The notes beneath the pieces are model-generated. The model did no database searches, was not told where the DNA came from, and saw only the letters and a program-made list of their open reading frames with translations. Position numbers and translations under genes: made by a program. Below, piece after piece: positions 1 to 8,037 of a stretch of DNA of 13,609 nt. This DNA is from Polaromonas sp. (GTDB taxonomy: Bacteria; Pseudomonadota; Gammaproteobacteria; Burkholderiales; Burkholderiaceae_C): NCBI GenBank assembly GCA_014376885.1, contig JACMQR010000195.1:1-13609 (forward strand), read 5' to 3'. Numbering within the stretch: the stretch's first letter is position 1; every line of letters starts with the position of its first letter.

Positions 1-1839
1 CCAGTCGGCGCTGGAAAGCAGCAAGGTGTCGTCATCGCCGCAGCGGAAATAAAACACGCGCGAATGCTCCAAAAAGCGGCCGATGACCGAGCGCACCCGG
101 ATGTTGTCGGTCAGGCCCGGCACCTGCGCGGGCAGCATGCAAGCGCCGCGCACGATCAGGTCGATCTTGACGCCGCACTGGCCGGCCTTGATGAGCGCGC
201 GCATCAGGCTTTCGTCGGTCAGCGCATTGGTCTTGATCACGATGCGGGTGTCCTTGCCCTTCAGGGCGGCCTGGGCCAGCGTGTCGATTTTTTCCAGCAG
301 CCTGCGCTGCAGCTGGAACGGTGCAAGCAGCAGGTGGTGCAGCTTGGGCAGGCGGCTGTGGCTGGCCAGGTGAACAAACACATGGTCGATGTCAGCCGTC
401 AAAAGGGGCTCGGCGGTCAGGTAGCTGATGTCGGTGTACAAGCGGGCGGTGCCGGGGTTGTAGTTGCCGGTGGACAGGTGGGCATAGCGCACCAGGCGGC
501 GGCCTTCGCGCCGGGTCACCAGCAGCATCTTGGCATGGGTTTTCAGGCCCATCACGCCGTACACCACCTGCGCGCCGATCGACTCCAGCAGCTCGGCCCA
601 GTTGATGTTCGCCTCCTCGTCAAACCGGGCTTTGAGCTCGACCACCACCGTCACCTCCTTGCCGCGCCGCACCGCCTCGCGCAGCAGCACGATCAGCTCG
701 GAGTCCGGGCCGGTGCGGTAGATGGTTTGCTTGATGGCCAGCACCTGCGGGTCTTTGACTGCCTCGCGCAAAAAGGCCAGCACCGCGTCAAAGCTTTCAA
801 ACGGCTGGTGAATCGATACATCGCCTTGCGCAAGCCGCTCGAAAAACGACTGGCCCGGCACCAGCTGCCGGGGGTAGCAGGCTTTGTAGCGCGCAAACAG
901 CAGCGCTGGGTCGTTGACCAGGTCGACCAGCTGCGTCAGCCGCACCAGGTTGACCGGGCCATGCACCCGGTACAGCGCCAGCGCCGGCAGGTTGAATTGC
1001 GTGAGCAAAAAGCCCGCCAGGTAGTCCGAGCAGCCGGACGACACTTCGAGCCGGACCGCCTGGCCGTAGTGGCGCTGCTCGAGCCCCAGGCGCAGGGCGG
1101 TGCGCAGGTTCTTCACATCGTCCTCGTCGACTTCCAGGTCGGAGTGTCGGGTCACGCGGAATTGCGAGAATTCGCCCACCTTGCGGCCGGGAAACAGGTC
1201 CACCAGATGGGCCCGGATGACGCTGGACAATGACAAGAACAACTTGGTGCCCGCCTCGCTCCCCGGGCTGGGCATGTGGATCAGGCGCGGCAGCACCCGG
1301 GGCACCTTGACGATGGCGATTTCGTTTTCGCGCCCGAAGGCGTCAAGCCCGCCAAGCCGGACAATGAAATTCAGCGACTTGTTGGCCACCTGCGGAAACG
1401 GATGCGACGGGTCCAGCCCGACCGGAACCAGCAACGGCCGCACGGCCCGTTCAAAATAGTCCTTGACCCAGCGCCGCTGCGCCGCATTGCGCTCGCCATG
1501 GGACACGATGCGGATGCCCTTTTGGGCAAACGCAGGCAGCAGCTCTTCGTTGTACAGCGCATACTGGCGCGCCACCATGTCGTGGGCAATGCCAGCGAGC
1601 GCCTCGAATGACGCGGCGGTATAGGGCTCCTTGGGATCGTTGTTCTGGGCCGCCAACAGGTGGGACACCGCCCGGACTTCAAAAAACTCGTCCAGGTTGG
1701 ACGACACAATGCACAGAAAACGAAGCCGCTCCAGCAGCGGCACATCGGCGCGCCGCGCCCAGTCGAGCACGCGCTCGTTGAAGGCAAGAATGCTGTGGTC
1801 GCGGTCAAGAAATTTGATGGGCACAGGCTCGGAGATCAT
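1..1839 (-). CDS. ppk1: Polyphosphate kinase 1, C-terminus cut by window edge
   Basis: Ppk1 reversibly transfers the terminal phosphate of ATP to long-chain inorganic polyphosphate, usually as a membrane-associated oligomer. The frame is open from the ATG at 1839 to base 1, giving 613 codons. The N-terminal domain carries SNLDEFFEVR near residue 50. The catalytic half carries GLKTHAKM with His435 (codon 535-537), the phosphorylated histidine, and FLEHSRVFYF with His592 (codon 64-66). Both numbers equal those of the E. coli enzyme, which supports the chosen start (MISEPVPIKF). The visible part ends at SSADW, so about 75-80 residues of a roughly 690-residue protein lie outside. No strong ribosome binding site is visible. 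A Pho box 75 bp upstream suggests PhoB control. It stands 216 bp downstream of the thiamine-diphosphate enzyme gene on the same strand, a gap with its own regulatory site, so it is probably transcribed separately. Identity is very secure. Confidence 0.97.
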   Translation of the reverse strand, partial: MISEPVPIKFLDRDHSILAFNERVLDWARRADVPLLERLRFLCIVSSNLDEFFEVRAVSHLLAAQNNDPKEPYTAASFEALAGIAHDMVARQYALYNEELLPAFAQKGIRIVSHGERNAAQRRWVKDYFERAVRPLLVPVGLDPSHPFPQVANKSLNFIVRLGGLDAFGRENEIAIVKVPRVLPRLIHMPSPGSEAGTKLFLSLSSVIRAHLVDLFPGRKVGEFSQFRVTRHSDLEVDEDDVKNLRTALRLGLEQRHYGQAVRLEVSSGCSDYLAGFLLTQFNLPALALYRVHGPVNLVRLTQLVDLVNDPALLFARYKACYPRQLVPGQSFFERLAQGDVSIHQPFESFDAVLAFLREAVKDPQVLAIKQTIYRTGPDSELIVLLREAVRRGKEVTVVVELKARFDEEANINWAELLESIGAQVVYGVMGLKTHAKMLLVTRREGRRLVRYAHLSTGNYNPGTARLYTDISYLTAEPLLTADIDHVFVHLASHSRLPKLHHLLLAPFQLQRRLLEKIDTLAQAALKGKDTRIVIKTNALTDESLMRALIKAGQCGVKIDLIVRGACMLPAQVPGLTDNIRVRSVIGRFLEHSRVFYFRCGDDDTLLLSSADW

Positions 1840-1913
1840 TGCAGGGATCGAGTCAGAGGTCAGCAACACAGGCCTTTTCGATAAAAAAATAAGCTCTAGT
1901 GTTGCAGGCTTTG

Positions 1914-1931
1914 GTGACAGGCCGGTGACAG
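1914..1931 (-). promoter_or_regulatory. Pho box (PhoB site) upstream of ppk1
   Basis: On the minus strand there are two perfect 7-base direct repeats, CTGTCAC, at 1931-1925 and 1920-1914, separated by CGGC. This gives the 11-bp repeat period of the E. coli Pho box (CTGTCAT, four bases, CTGTCAT), and each half differs from consensus only in the last base. The site ends 74 bp before the ppk1 ATG and is oriented towards it. In PhoB-activated promoters the box replaces the -35 and a weak -10 lies about 10 bp on; here AACACT or CACTAG around 1898-1904 could serve, though neither is strong. ppk genes are known Pho regulon members in several proteobacteria. The repeat is direct observation; PhoB binding is inferred. 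Confidence 0.75.
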
Positions 1932-2055
1932 CGCGCCGCATCAAGGTTGCTCTCGTCAGGGCGACCTAGCAAGCAGGACAGCACCGCCTTGGCCAGGAAT
2001 TTGAAGCAATTCATGTGTTTTGCGCAATACCGGCGGCGCTTTACAGCTCCTGGTT

Positions 2056-3750
2056 TTATAGCGTTTTTTTCAATGCGCCCTGGGTGATTGCCGACAGCGT
2101 GCCGCGCGTGGTGATGACCTCCGGGTCCAGTGTGACCTCGATCACGGTGCCCTCGGGCCGGGCCAGCGCGGCCAGCAACTCGGCCTCGAACTGCGCCGTG
2201 CGGCTGATGCGCACGCCGGCATAGCCATAGGCGCGCGCCAGGGCCGCAAAGTCCGGATTATTCAGCCGGGAGCCGCTCTCGTGCCGTGGAAACTGCTTTT
2301 CCTGGTGCATGCGGATGGTGCCGTACATGCCGTTGTTCAGCAGCACGATGATGCTTTTCGCACCATGCTGCACGGCTGTGGCCAGTTCCTGGCCGTTCAT
2401 CAAAAAGTCGCCATCGCCGGCGATGGTGAAGGCCACGCGCCCGGTCGTGATGGCCGCGGCAATGCCCGCCGGCACGCCGTAGCCCATCGCGCCAACCGTC
2501 GGCGCCAGCTGGGTTTTAAAGCCTTTGGCCAGCCCGTGGTGCCGGTAAAAGCGGTGCAACCAGCTGGCGAAATTGCCCGCGCCGTTGGTCAGCACTGCGT
2601 CCGCCGGCAAATGGCGCTGCACCAGGCCAATGAGGGCCGGCATGTCAATGTCGCCGGGCAGCGATTGCGGCTGCAGGTTGGCCAGGTAGTCGGCGTTGGC
2701 GGCGGCAGTCCAGGCTTGCCAGGGCACCGACAGTGGCGCGGCCAGCACTTCGAGCGACCGGGCGGCGGCATTCATGGTGGCGTTGATCGCCAGGTCGGCC
2801 TGAAACACCCGGTTGAGTTCTTCGGCGCTGGCGTGGATGTGCACCAGCTTTTGCTTGGGCCGGGGCGCTTCGATCAGGGTGTAGCTGCCGGTCGTCATTT
2901 CGCCCAGGCGCGGGCCGATGGCGATGATCAGGTCGCTGGCTTTTACCCGGGCCGCCAGCGCCGGATTCAGGCCGATGCCGACATCGCCGGCATACAGCAG
3001 GTGGTGGTTGTCAAACGTGTCCTGGAAACGGAACGCATTGCCCACCGGCAGCTGCCAGTTTTCGGCAAAGCGCTGCAGCGCCTGCGCTGCTTGCGGCGTC
3101 CAGCCGCCGCCGCCGGCAATCACCAGCGGCTGCCGGGACGCCAGCAGCAGCTCGCGCAGCGTGCGCAGCGCGCCCGGGTCGCTCCAGGCCTGCACCGGCT
3201 CAACACGCGCCAAAGGCGACGCCGAAGTCATGCGCGTCAGCATGTCTTCGGGCAGCACCAGCACCACCGGCCCGGGCCGGCCGTTCATTGCCGTAGCAAA
3301 GGCGCGCGCGACATATTCAGGGATGCGGTCAGCGTCGTCGATGCGCTCGACGCGCTTGGCAAAGCCTTTCGTGCTGGGGCCGAAAAAGCTCGAATAGTCG
3401 ACTTCCTGAAAGGCTTCCCGGTCGCGGCAGTCGCTGGCCACGTCGCCGACCAGCAGCACCATGGGCGTCGAATCCTGAAAGGCGGTGTGCACGCCAATGG
3501 ACGCATTGGTGGCGCCCGGCCCGCGGGTAACCATGCACACGCCGGGGCGGCCGGTGAGCTTGCCGTGGGCTTCGGCCATGAAAGCCGCCCCGCCCTCCTG
3601 GCGACAGGTGATGAAGCGGATCTGGTCCTGCCGGGCATGCAGGCCGTCGAGTACCGCCAGGTAGCTTTCGCCCGGAACGCCGAAGGCGTGGGTGACGCCC
3701 TGACCGATCAGGCAGTCGACCAAAAGATGTCCGGCAAGTTGTGAAGTCAT
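2056..3750 (-). CDS. Thiamine diphosphate-dependent enzyme, acetolactate synthase-like
   Basis: This 564-residue protein belongs to the thiamine-diphosphate (ThDP) decarboxylase/acetolactate synthase superfamily. The N-terminal PYR domain has FGVPGES (23-29) and RQEGGAAFMAEAHGK, whose Glu52 is the conserved glutamate that activates ThDP. RGPGATN follows. A central domain spans about 190-330. The C-terminal PP domain has the ThDP/Mg motif beginning GDGDFLMNGQE at 445 and ending in NN at 472-473. I chose the ATG at 3750 (MTSQLAGHLL) because it starts where family members start; a start at 3807 would add 19 atypical residues. No strong ribosome binding site precedes it. There is no regulatory small-subunit gene next to it, so a role in branched-chain amino acid synthesis is not supported. 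It lies 71 bp downstream of the acidic-protein gene and may share its transcript. The superfamily is certain; substrate (2-oxo acid, glyoxylate, benzoylformate-like or other) is open. Confidence 0.9.
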   Translation of the reverse strand: MTSQLAGHLLVDCLIGQGVTHAFGVPGESYLAVLDGLHARQDQIRFITCRQEGGAAFMAEAHGKLTGRPGVCMVTRGPGATNASIGVHTAFQDSTPMVLLVGDVASDCRDREAFQEVDYSSFFGPSTKGFAKRVERIDDADRIPEYVARAFATAMNGRPGPVVLVLPEDMLTRMTSASPLARVEPVQAWSDPGALRTLRELLLASRQPLVIAGGGGWTPQAAQALQRFAENWQLPVGNAFRFQDTFDNHHLLYAGDVGIGLNPALAARVKASDLIIAIGPRLGEMTTGSYTLIEAPRPKQKLVHIHASAEELNRVFQADLAINATMNAAARSLEVLAAPLSVPWQAWTAAANADYLANLQPQSLPGDIDMPALIGLVQRHLPADAVLTNGAGNFASWLHRFYRHHGLAKGFKTQLAPTVGAMGYGVPAGIAAAITTGRVAFTIAGDGDFLMNGQELATAVQHGAKSIIVLLNNGMYGTIRMHQEKQFPRHESGSRLNNPDFAALARAYGYAGVRISRTAQFEAELLAALARPEGTVIEVTLDPEVITTRGTLSAITQGALKKTL

Positions 3751-3821
3751 GCCGTGATTGTGCCCGCGCAGGCCGGCCCGCAGGCTGCGCCGGGCGGCGC
3801 CCAGCAAGGGGAGCTTCGGGC

Positions 3822-4124
3822 TTATTCGGGCGTTGCCGGGTCGGCGTCGGCGCCGCCACTCTCCAGCGCCTGGCGGGCGAGCTCTTCATCGCTCAGCGGC
3901 GGCGCGTCTTCCAGCGCGGCCAGCTCTTCGAGCAGCGCCTCGTCCGGCGGTTCATGGCCGAGCAGGACCTCTTCGATGCGCTGGCTGTAGGTTTCGCCGT
4001 GCAGGGCTGCAGGCCCGCTGGTGGCCGGCGGGAACTTGTCGCCGATGTCGGCCATGACAGCGTCTGATTTTTCTTCCACCCAGCGGACAAAGTCATTGGC
4101 CGGAGGGGTCTGGGATGCGCTCAT
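3822..4124 (-). CDS. Small acidic protein of unknown function
   Basis: I do not recognise the family. The 100-residue protein begins MSASQTPPANDF and holds 23 Asp/Glu against 5 Lys/Arg. It has no signal peptide, membrane segment or cysteine. Residues 11-30 (DFVRWVEEKSDAVMADIGDK) and 45-72 look helical; the C-terminal third is rich in Glu, Ala, Pro and Asp and is probably disordered. The ATG at 4124 is preceded by AGGAG at good spacing, and a possible promoter lies about 55 bp further upstream, both supporting a real gene. The frame is open further upstream to an ATG at 4457, but that stretch is antisense-like overlap with the channel gene and lacks a ribosome binding site. It lies between the channel gene (100 bp away) and the ThDP enzyme gene (71 bp), all in one direction. 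Function cannot be assigned. Confidence 0.75.
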   Translation of the reverse strand: MSASQTPPANDFVRWVEEKSDAVMADIGDKFPPATSGPAALHGETYSQRIEEVLLGHEPPDEALLEELAALEDAPPLSDEELARQALESGGADADPATPE

Positions 4125-4179
4125 TGAGGTCTCCTGAGGTGTTGAACCCGCGTGATGCGGCTGGGCTGCCTGAACTGGC

Positions 4180-4208
4180 AATGTACGCCCGTGCCGCAAA
4201 CCGTGCAA
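4180..4208 (-). promoter_or_regulatory. Possible sigma-70 promoter for the acidic-protein gene
   Basis: On the minus strand TTGCAC (4208-4203) and TACATT (4185-4180) are separated by exactly 17 bases. The -10 matches four of six consensus bases and the -35 three of six. The -10 ends 55 bases before the ATG at 4124, inside the 100-bp gap after the channel gene. If real, it makes the acidic-protein gene, and perhaps the ThDP enzyme gene, independent of the channel gene. Confidence 0.35.
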
Positions 4209-4224
4209 CCGGCGCGCTGTGAAC

Positions 4225-6723
4225 CTAGGCCGGCGCTTGCCCTGGCGGCGCTGGCGCGGGTGGCGCTGGCGGATCGAGCGCCCTGTCAGGCAGCTCCCGC
4301 AGCACCAGGCCCGCCGGCCTGAGCAGCGAGATACCGGCTTCACGCAGGTGCCGGAGCACCTCGAACAGCAAGGCGCTGCGAACGCCGTAGGCGGTGCGCG
4401 GCGAGTTGACGAACGCAGTGGCGTTGAACACCATGCCGGCGCTGTCGATGCTGTCAAGCTGCACGCTCGGCTCGGGGTCTTTCAGCACCTCGGCATGCGC
4501 GGCGAAGACATCCAGCATCAGGCGGCGCACCTGGTCGGCATCGGCGGCCAGCGGCACCGGCAGCAAGATCTTCACCAGCCCGAGCGGGTTGGCATGCGTG
4601 ACATTGCGCACCGTCTTGGTGATGAACTCCGAATTCGGAACGATCACCGTCGAGCGGTCGCCCATCTGGATTTCGGTGGCGCGCACATTGATGCGCCGGA
4701 TGTCGCCCTCGATGCCGCCCAGCGACACCCAGTCGCCGACCTTGACCGGCTTTTCGGCCAGCATGATGATGCCCGAGACAAAGTTCTGCACCACCGCCTG
4801 CAAGCCAAAACCGATGCCCACCGACAAGGCGCTGGCCACCCACGCGATGCGCTCCAGGCCAATGCCCACGGCGGCCAGGCCGAGCGACAGCGCCAGGATG
4901 TTGCCGGCATAGGCCACCAGCGTGGCCGTCCAGACCTGCATACCGGCGTCCAGCGAGGTGGTGGGCAAGAAATCCTCTTTCAGCCAGCGCCTGACGATGC
5001 GCACACCGGCCAGGCACACGGTGATGACCAACACCGCCTGCAACAACGCCACCGGAACAATCTGGAAGGCACCGAGTGAAACGCCCTGGTGGAGCTTGTC
5101 GGCGCGCTCGAAAAGCTCGGACGGCCCCTCGCCGAAGGGCGCCAGCAGCAGCAGCAGCGTGACCACCACCACCAGCAGCCGGCCGGCGCCCGACAGCAGC
5201 ACTGCCGCCTGGGCCCGAATCCTGAGAAAGCTGGCTGTGGAAAGATCGCCCGCGCCAGGCACCGCTGCACCGTCAGCATCCGGGAAAGCGCCTGGCGCCG
5301 GCGCCAGCAGCGTGGTGAAGCCGTCGTCCACCAGCACCGCCAGCAGGTAGGCCGAGCCCAGCACCACCGCCACCCAGGCGATCTGGTGGACCACAAAGCT
5401 GCCCAGCGCCACATAGCCGAGCAGCAAGGCCAGCCCGCTGCCGGCCGTGCCCAACCAGGCCAGACTGACCAGGCTCGTCAGCCACAGCGGGCTGGCCGGC
5501 CATTTCGCCGCGCCCGGCGGGTCGCGCAGCGCCTGGCGGCGCAGCAGGTCGGTGCGCAGCAAAGCCAGCCCCAGGGCCACCACCATGGCCAGGGCGATGA
5601 TGCAGTCGGCCGCCACCGTGGTGACCAAGCTGGCATTGATCTGGCCGGTCAGCTGCACGACCGCCCAGGTCAGCACCATCATCAACGCCAGAAATGGCGG
5701 CAGCCAGCGCAGACTCAGCGCAACTTGGTCCGGCAACGGCAGCAGGCGCCAGGACGGGCGGGTCGGCAGCAGCAAGGCATGCCCCAGGCCAATGACATAG
5801 CCGCCAAAACACAACACGCCCGCCAGCCGGCTGACCAGCGGCGCCAGCGCCTCGGGCAGGGGCGCTGCCCAGACCAGCCCGAGGTAAAGCGCCTCGGCCG
5901 CCAGGCCGGCGGTCAGGGTCGGCAGCAGCACCCGTGTCCAGGCATGCAGCGAGCGGCGCAAGCGGCCCGGCGGCACCCGGGTGGTGGTCAGCCTAAGCAG
6001 CGCCTGCCCGGCCCACCAATGCAGGCCAACAAGCACCAGCACCAGCAAGCCCACGCTGGCCCAGACGCGGGCGCCGCTGGCCTGCGCGGCGGCCGACAGC
6101 GCACCGAACAAAGTTTTAGCGCGCTGCAGGTCGGCGGGCAGGTCCGTTTTCAGTTCGGTCCAGAACACGCTGCTCATGATCGAGGCGGTCCGCTCGCCCA
6201 GCCGGGCCTGGAATTCGGAGCGCCGCAGCGCCGAGATGGCGTCTGCGGTCTGCTCGCTTTCCACCGCCAGCACCCGGGCGCGCTTGAGTTGGGCGTCGAG
6301 TTCGGCGCGAGCCTTGTTCAGCTGGGTCCGCAACACCGCCACCTCGGGCGCTTCCAGCTGTCCGGGCGTGACCGGGCCCAGTTCATTGAGCCGCGCCTGA
6401 AGGCTGGCGAGCTGCGGCTCCAGCACGGCGGCCGCGGCATCGGCCTGGGCGCCGGCGCCCAGCACCTGGGCGCGCAAGGGCAGCAGGCCGGCCGGATCCT
6501 TGGGCGGCTTGTCGATGAATTTTCGCGCCTGGTCGATCTGCTGGCGCGCCGTGTCCAGCGAGCCGTCGATGTTGTCCGGCTGGGCCCGGGCACTGAGCGC
6601 CGCCAGCGCCAGCAGCAGGCCCACCGCCGCGCCGCGCAGCAGCCGGCGAAAACCAGGCAAGGCATGGGAAGATTCAGCGAAACACGCAGGTCGCTGGCTG
6701 GGGCAAGGCAGGAAAATTCGCAT
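4225..6723 (-). CDS. Large MscS-family mechanosensitive channel (DUF3772-like N-terminus)
   Basis: This 832-residue inner-membrane protein should act as a tension-gated channel that releases solutes on hypo-osmotic shock. A signal peptide is visible: Arg-rich n-region at 26-30, hydrophobic core 31-43, probable cleavage after ARA at 45-47. The periplasmic part (about 48-215) is Ala/Gln-rich and helical, resembling the DUF3772 region of large MscS proteins. About ten hydrophobic segments follow, near 220-240, 263-287, 297-320, 337-360, 366-389, 413-437, 439-466, 507-530, 552-576 and 598-622. The MscS core begins with the pore helix region SVGIGFGLQAVVQNFVSG (634-651), then AEKPVKVGDWV (656-666), the beta domain with IVPNSEF (694-700), and a C-terminal alpha/beta domain to about 810. 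Residues 815-832 form a Pro/Ala tail. The start at 6723 lacks a strong ribosome binding site but puts the signal peptide in place. The MFS gene ends 100 bp upstream. Assignment to the MscS superfamily is secure; the exact subfamily is less so. Confidence 0.93.
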   Translation of the reverse strand: MRIFLPCPSQRPACFAESSHALPGFRRLLRGAAVGLLLALAALSARAQPDNIDGSLDTARQQIDQARKFIDKPPKDPAGLLPLRAQVLGAGAQADAAAAVLEPQLASLQARLNELGPVTPGQLEAPEVAVLRTQLNKARAELDAQLKRARVLAVESEQTADAISALRRSEFQARLGERTASIMSSVFWTELKTDLPADLQRAKTLFGALSAAAQASGARVWASVGLLVLVLVGLHWWAGQALLRLTTTRVPPGRLRRSLHAWTRVLLPTLTAGLAAEALYLGLVWAAPLPEALAPLVSRLAGVLCFGGYVIGLGHALLLPTRPSWRLLPLPDQVALSLRWLPPFLALMMVLTWAVVQLTGQINASLVTTVAADCIIALAMVVALGLALLRTDLLRRQALRDPPGAAKWPASPLWLTSLVSLAWLGTAGSGLALLLGYVALGSFVVHQIAWVAVVLGSAYLLAVLVDDGFTTLLAPAPGAFPDADGAAVPGAGDLSTASFLRIRAQAAVLLSGAGRLLVVVVTLLLLLAPFGEGPSELFERADKLHQGVSLGAFQIVPVALLQAVLVITVCLAGVRIVRRWLKEDFLPTTSLDAGMQVWTATLVAYAGNILALSLGLAAVGIGLERIAWVASALSVGIGFGLQAVVQNFVSGIIMLAEKPVKVGDWVSLGGIEGDIRRINVRATEIQMGDRSTVIVPNSEFITKTVRNVTHANPLGLVKILLPVPLAADADQVRRLMLDVFAAHAEVLKDPEPSVQLDSIDSAGMVFNATAFVNSPRTAYGVRSALLFEVLRHLREAGISLLRPAGLVLRELPDRALDPPAPPAPAPPGQAPA

Positions 6724-6785
6724 TGACGGGCAGCGCCGCAGGCGGGCGGCAGGCAGGAATCAGGAAACGGCCATCATAGGGGCCA

Positions 6786-6819
6786 CCGGCCTCGGGCCAA
6801 AAAAACTGGGCGAGGCCGG
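6786..6819 (-). terminator. Perfect 9-bp inverted repeat after the MFS gene, possible terminator
   Basis: The arms CCGGCCTCG (6786-6794) and CGAGGCCGG (6811-6819) are perfectly complementary around a 16-base loop. The repeat lies just after the MFS stop (6824). The seven-base T run, read on the minus strand, sits inside the loop and not after the stem, so this is not a classical intrinsic terminator. It may still be a transcript-end or stabilising hairpin separating the MFS gene from the channel gene. Confidence 0.4.
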
Positions 6820-6823
6820 GCTG

Positions 6824-7987
6824 TCAGGCTGTCGCCGGCGCGCCGCGGCGCACCCGGCACACGTTGAAGGCGCTGGCAACCAGCACGCCTTGCGTGAGCG
6901 CCAGGCCCAGCAGCACGCCCCGGTACTGCCCATGGTCCATCAGCGCGCCGAAGACCAGCGGCGACACCGCCTGGCCGATGTCCAGACCGGCATACACCAC
7001 GCCATACACCCGGCCCGACGCGTTTTCGGGCGTTGACCGCTTGACCAGCAGGTCGCGCGACGGCCCGGCCATGCCCGAGGCAAACCCCATCAGGCCAAAC
7101 AGCACCGGCACCATCCAGGGCGGCGGGCTGCCCAGGGCCAGCACCAGGCCCAGCACCAGGGCCATCAGCGCCGCCGCGCCAAAACCGGCGCCTACGATGC
7201 GCTCGCAGCGCGACAGATCGGCCGCCAGAAAGCCCCCCAGCACCATGCTCCCGGCCGCGCAGGCCATGTACACCGTCAGGCACACCGCCACCAGGCTCAG
7301 GTCCATGCCGTGCAGCTGGCGCGCCGCTTCCGGCGCAAATGCCTGCACCACGCTGAGCACGATGGCATTCCAGAAGAAAAATGCAAAGCACATCCACACG
7401 GCGGGAATCTTCAGGAAATCCAGGTCGCCGCCCGCGGCCTTGACGTCCGGCGCCGGCGCGGCGGGCCTGAGCGCCAGATGGTCCCGCTGCAGCAGCAGCC
7501 CGAACAGCACCGCGAACACCAGCACGCCGGCTGCCGCCAGCGCAATGCGCCAGGAAAAAGCCAGCGTCAGGGACACCACCAGCGCCGGCGCCAGCGCCCA
7601 GCCCAGGCTGCCGGTGATGCCGTGCACGCTATAGGCATGGCCTAGCCAGGCAGCGCTGACCTTGCGGTTGAGCAGCGTGTAGTCAGCCGGATGGAACACG
7701 CCGTTGCCCAGGCCGCCAAACAGGATTGGCCGCGGGCCGAAACGGTCCACCCAAAAGCCCGACAGCGCCTGCACCGCGCAGGACACCACAAAAAAGATGC
7801 TCATCAGCAACCCGAGCCGCGCATAGCTGACCTCGAACGCGTCCTTGAGCCAGGGAAACAGCGGCGCGAGCAGCAGCTGGCTAAAATGGCTGGTCATGTG
7901 CGCGATGCCGACCAGGCCGATCAGCCGAATGTCGCTGCGCGCCGACGCTATATCGGCCGATGGGTCCGGTAGGGGGACGGTGGTCAT
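6824..7987 (-). CDS. MFS transporter, apparently lacking TM3
   Basis: This 387-residue major facilitator superfamily permease should move a small molecule across the inner membrane; the substrate is unknown, and the GNGVFHPADYTLLN signature resembles fosmidomycin-resistance-type (Fsr-like) members. TM1 lies near 21-45 and TM2 near 54-77. Motif A between TM2 and TM3 is GFWVDRFGPR (77-86). The sequence then runs ILFGGLGNGVFHP with no room for TM3: about 25-30 residues expected between Gly92 and Gly94 are absent. Helices then follow near 116-140, 146-167, 193-215, 228-252, 263-286, 289-307, 328-349 and 357-376. I chose the ATG at 7987 (MTTVPLPDPS); the frame stays open to 8362, but that extension is not permease-like. 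No strong ribosome binding site is seen. The gene is divergent from creA. The reading frame is intact, so it is not called a pseudogene, but transport may be lost. Confidence 0.88.
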   Translation of the reverse strand: MTTVPLPDPSADIASARSDIRLIGLVGIAHMTSHFSQLLLAPLFPWLKDAFEVSYARLGLLMSIFFVVSCAVQALSGFWVDRFGPRPILFGGLGNGVFHPADYTLLNRKVSAAWLGHAYSVHGITGSLGWALAPALVVSLTLAFSWRIALAAAGVLVFAVLFGLLLQRDHLALRPAAPAPDVKAAGGDLDFLKIPAVWMCFAFFFWNAIVLSVVQAFAPEAARQLHGMDLSLVAVCLTVYMACAAGSMVLGGFLAADLSRCERIVGAGFGAAALMALVLGLVLALGSPPPWMVPVLFGLMGFASGMAGPSRDLLVKRSTPENASGRVYGVVYAGLDIGQAVSPLVFGALMDHGQYRGVLLGLALTQGVLVASAFNVCRVRRGAPATA

Positions 7988-8010
7988 TGAACTACTGTAA
8001 TACCGGCGCG

Positions 8011-8037
8011 GGCCCGGCCCGGCCCGGCCCGGCCCGG
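8011..8037. repeat. GGCCC pentanucleotide tandem repeat (five units)
   Basis: Five exact copies of GGCCC run from 8011 to 8035, followed by GG. The tract lies in the 222-bp divergent region between the MFS gene (starting 24 bp away) and creA. It is self-complementary, so it can fold back on itself, and short tandem units of this kind can change copy number by slippage. The rest of the divergent region (8038-8209) holds no recognisable gene; CGGATAAT at 8131-8138 could contain a -10 for creA. Confidence 0.8.

Noticed and set aside
64..1233. Open frame of 389 codons on the plus strand opposite ppk1
   Set aside because: Antisense shadow; the minus frame matches Ppk1 including both catalytic histidines at the E. 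coli numbering.
1997..2012. Inverted repeat GAATT...AATTC downstream of the ThDP enzyme gene
   Set aside because: Five AT-rich pairs with a six-base loop and no following T run; too weak to call a terminator.
1853..2014. Minus-strand frame of 53 residues (begins MNCFKFLAKAV) in the gap before ppk1
   Set aside because: No ribosome binding site, no family resemblance, and it runs through the Pho box, so it is probably not a gene.
2281..3744. Long open frame on the plus strand (487 codons) opposite the ThDP enzyme gene
   Set aside because: His/Gln/Arg/Ala-rich translation with no family motif, typical of an antisense frame of a GC-rich gene; the minus strand has clear motifs.
4125..4457. 111-codon upstream extension of the acidic-protein frame
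   Set aside because: Overlaps the channel gene in another frame, has no ribosome binding site, and the ATG at 4124 has AGGAG ahead of it.
5089..6726. Open frame of 545 codons on the plus strand opposite the channel gene
   Set aside because: Gln/Arg/His-rich low-information translation; the minus-strand frame encodes a full MscS protein.
6824..7987. MFS gene as the exporter of the synthetase product
   Set aside because: It is divergent, separated by creA, seems to lack a helix, and nothing in its sequence points to a peptide polymer substrate.
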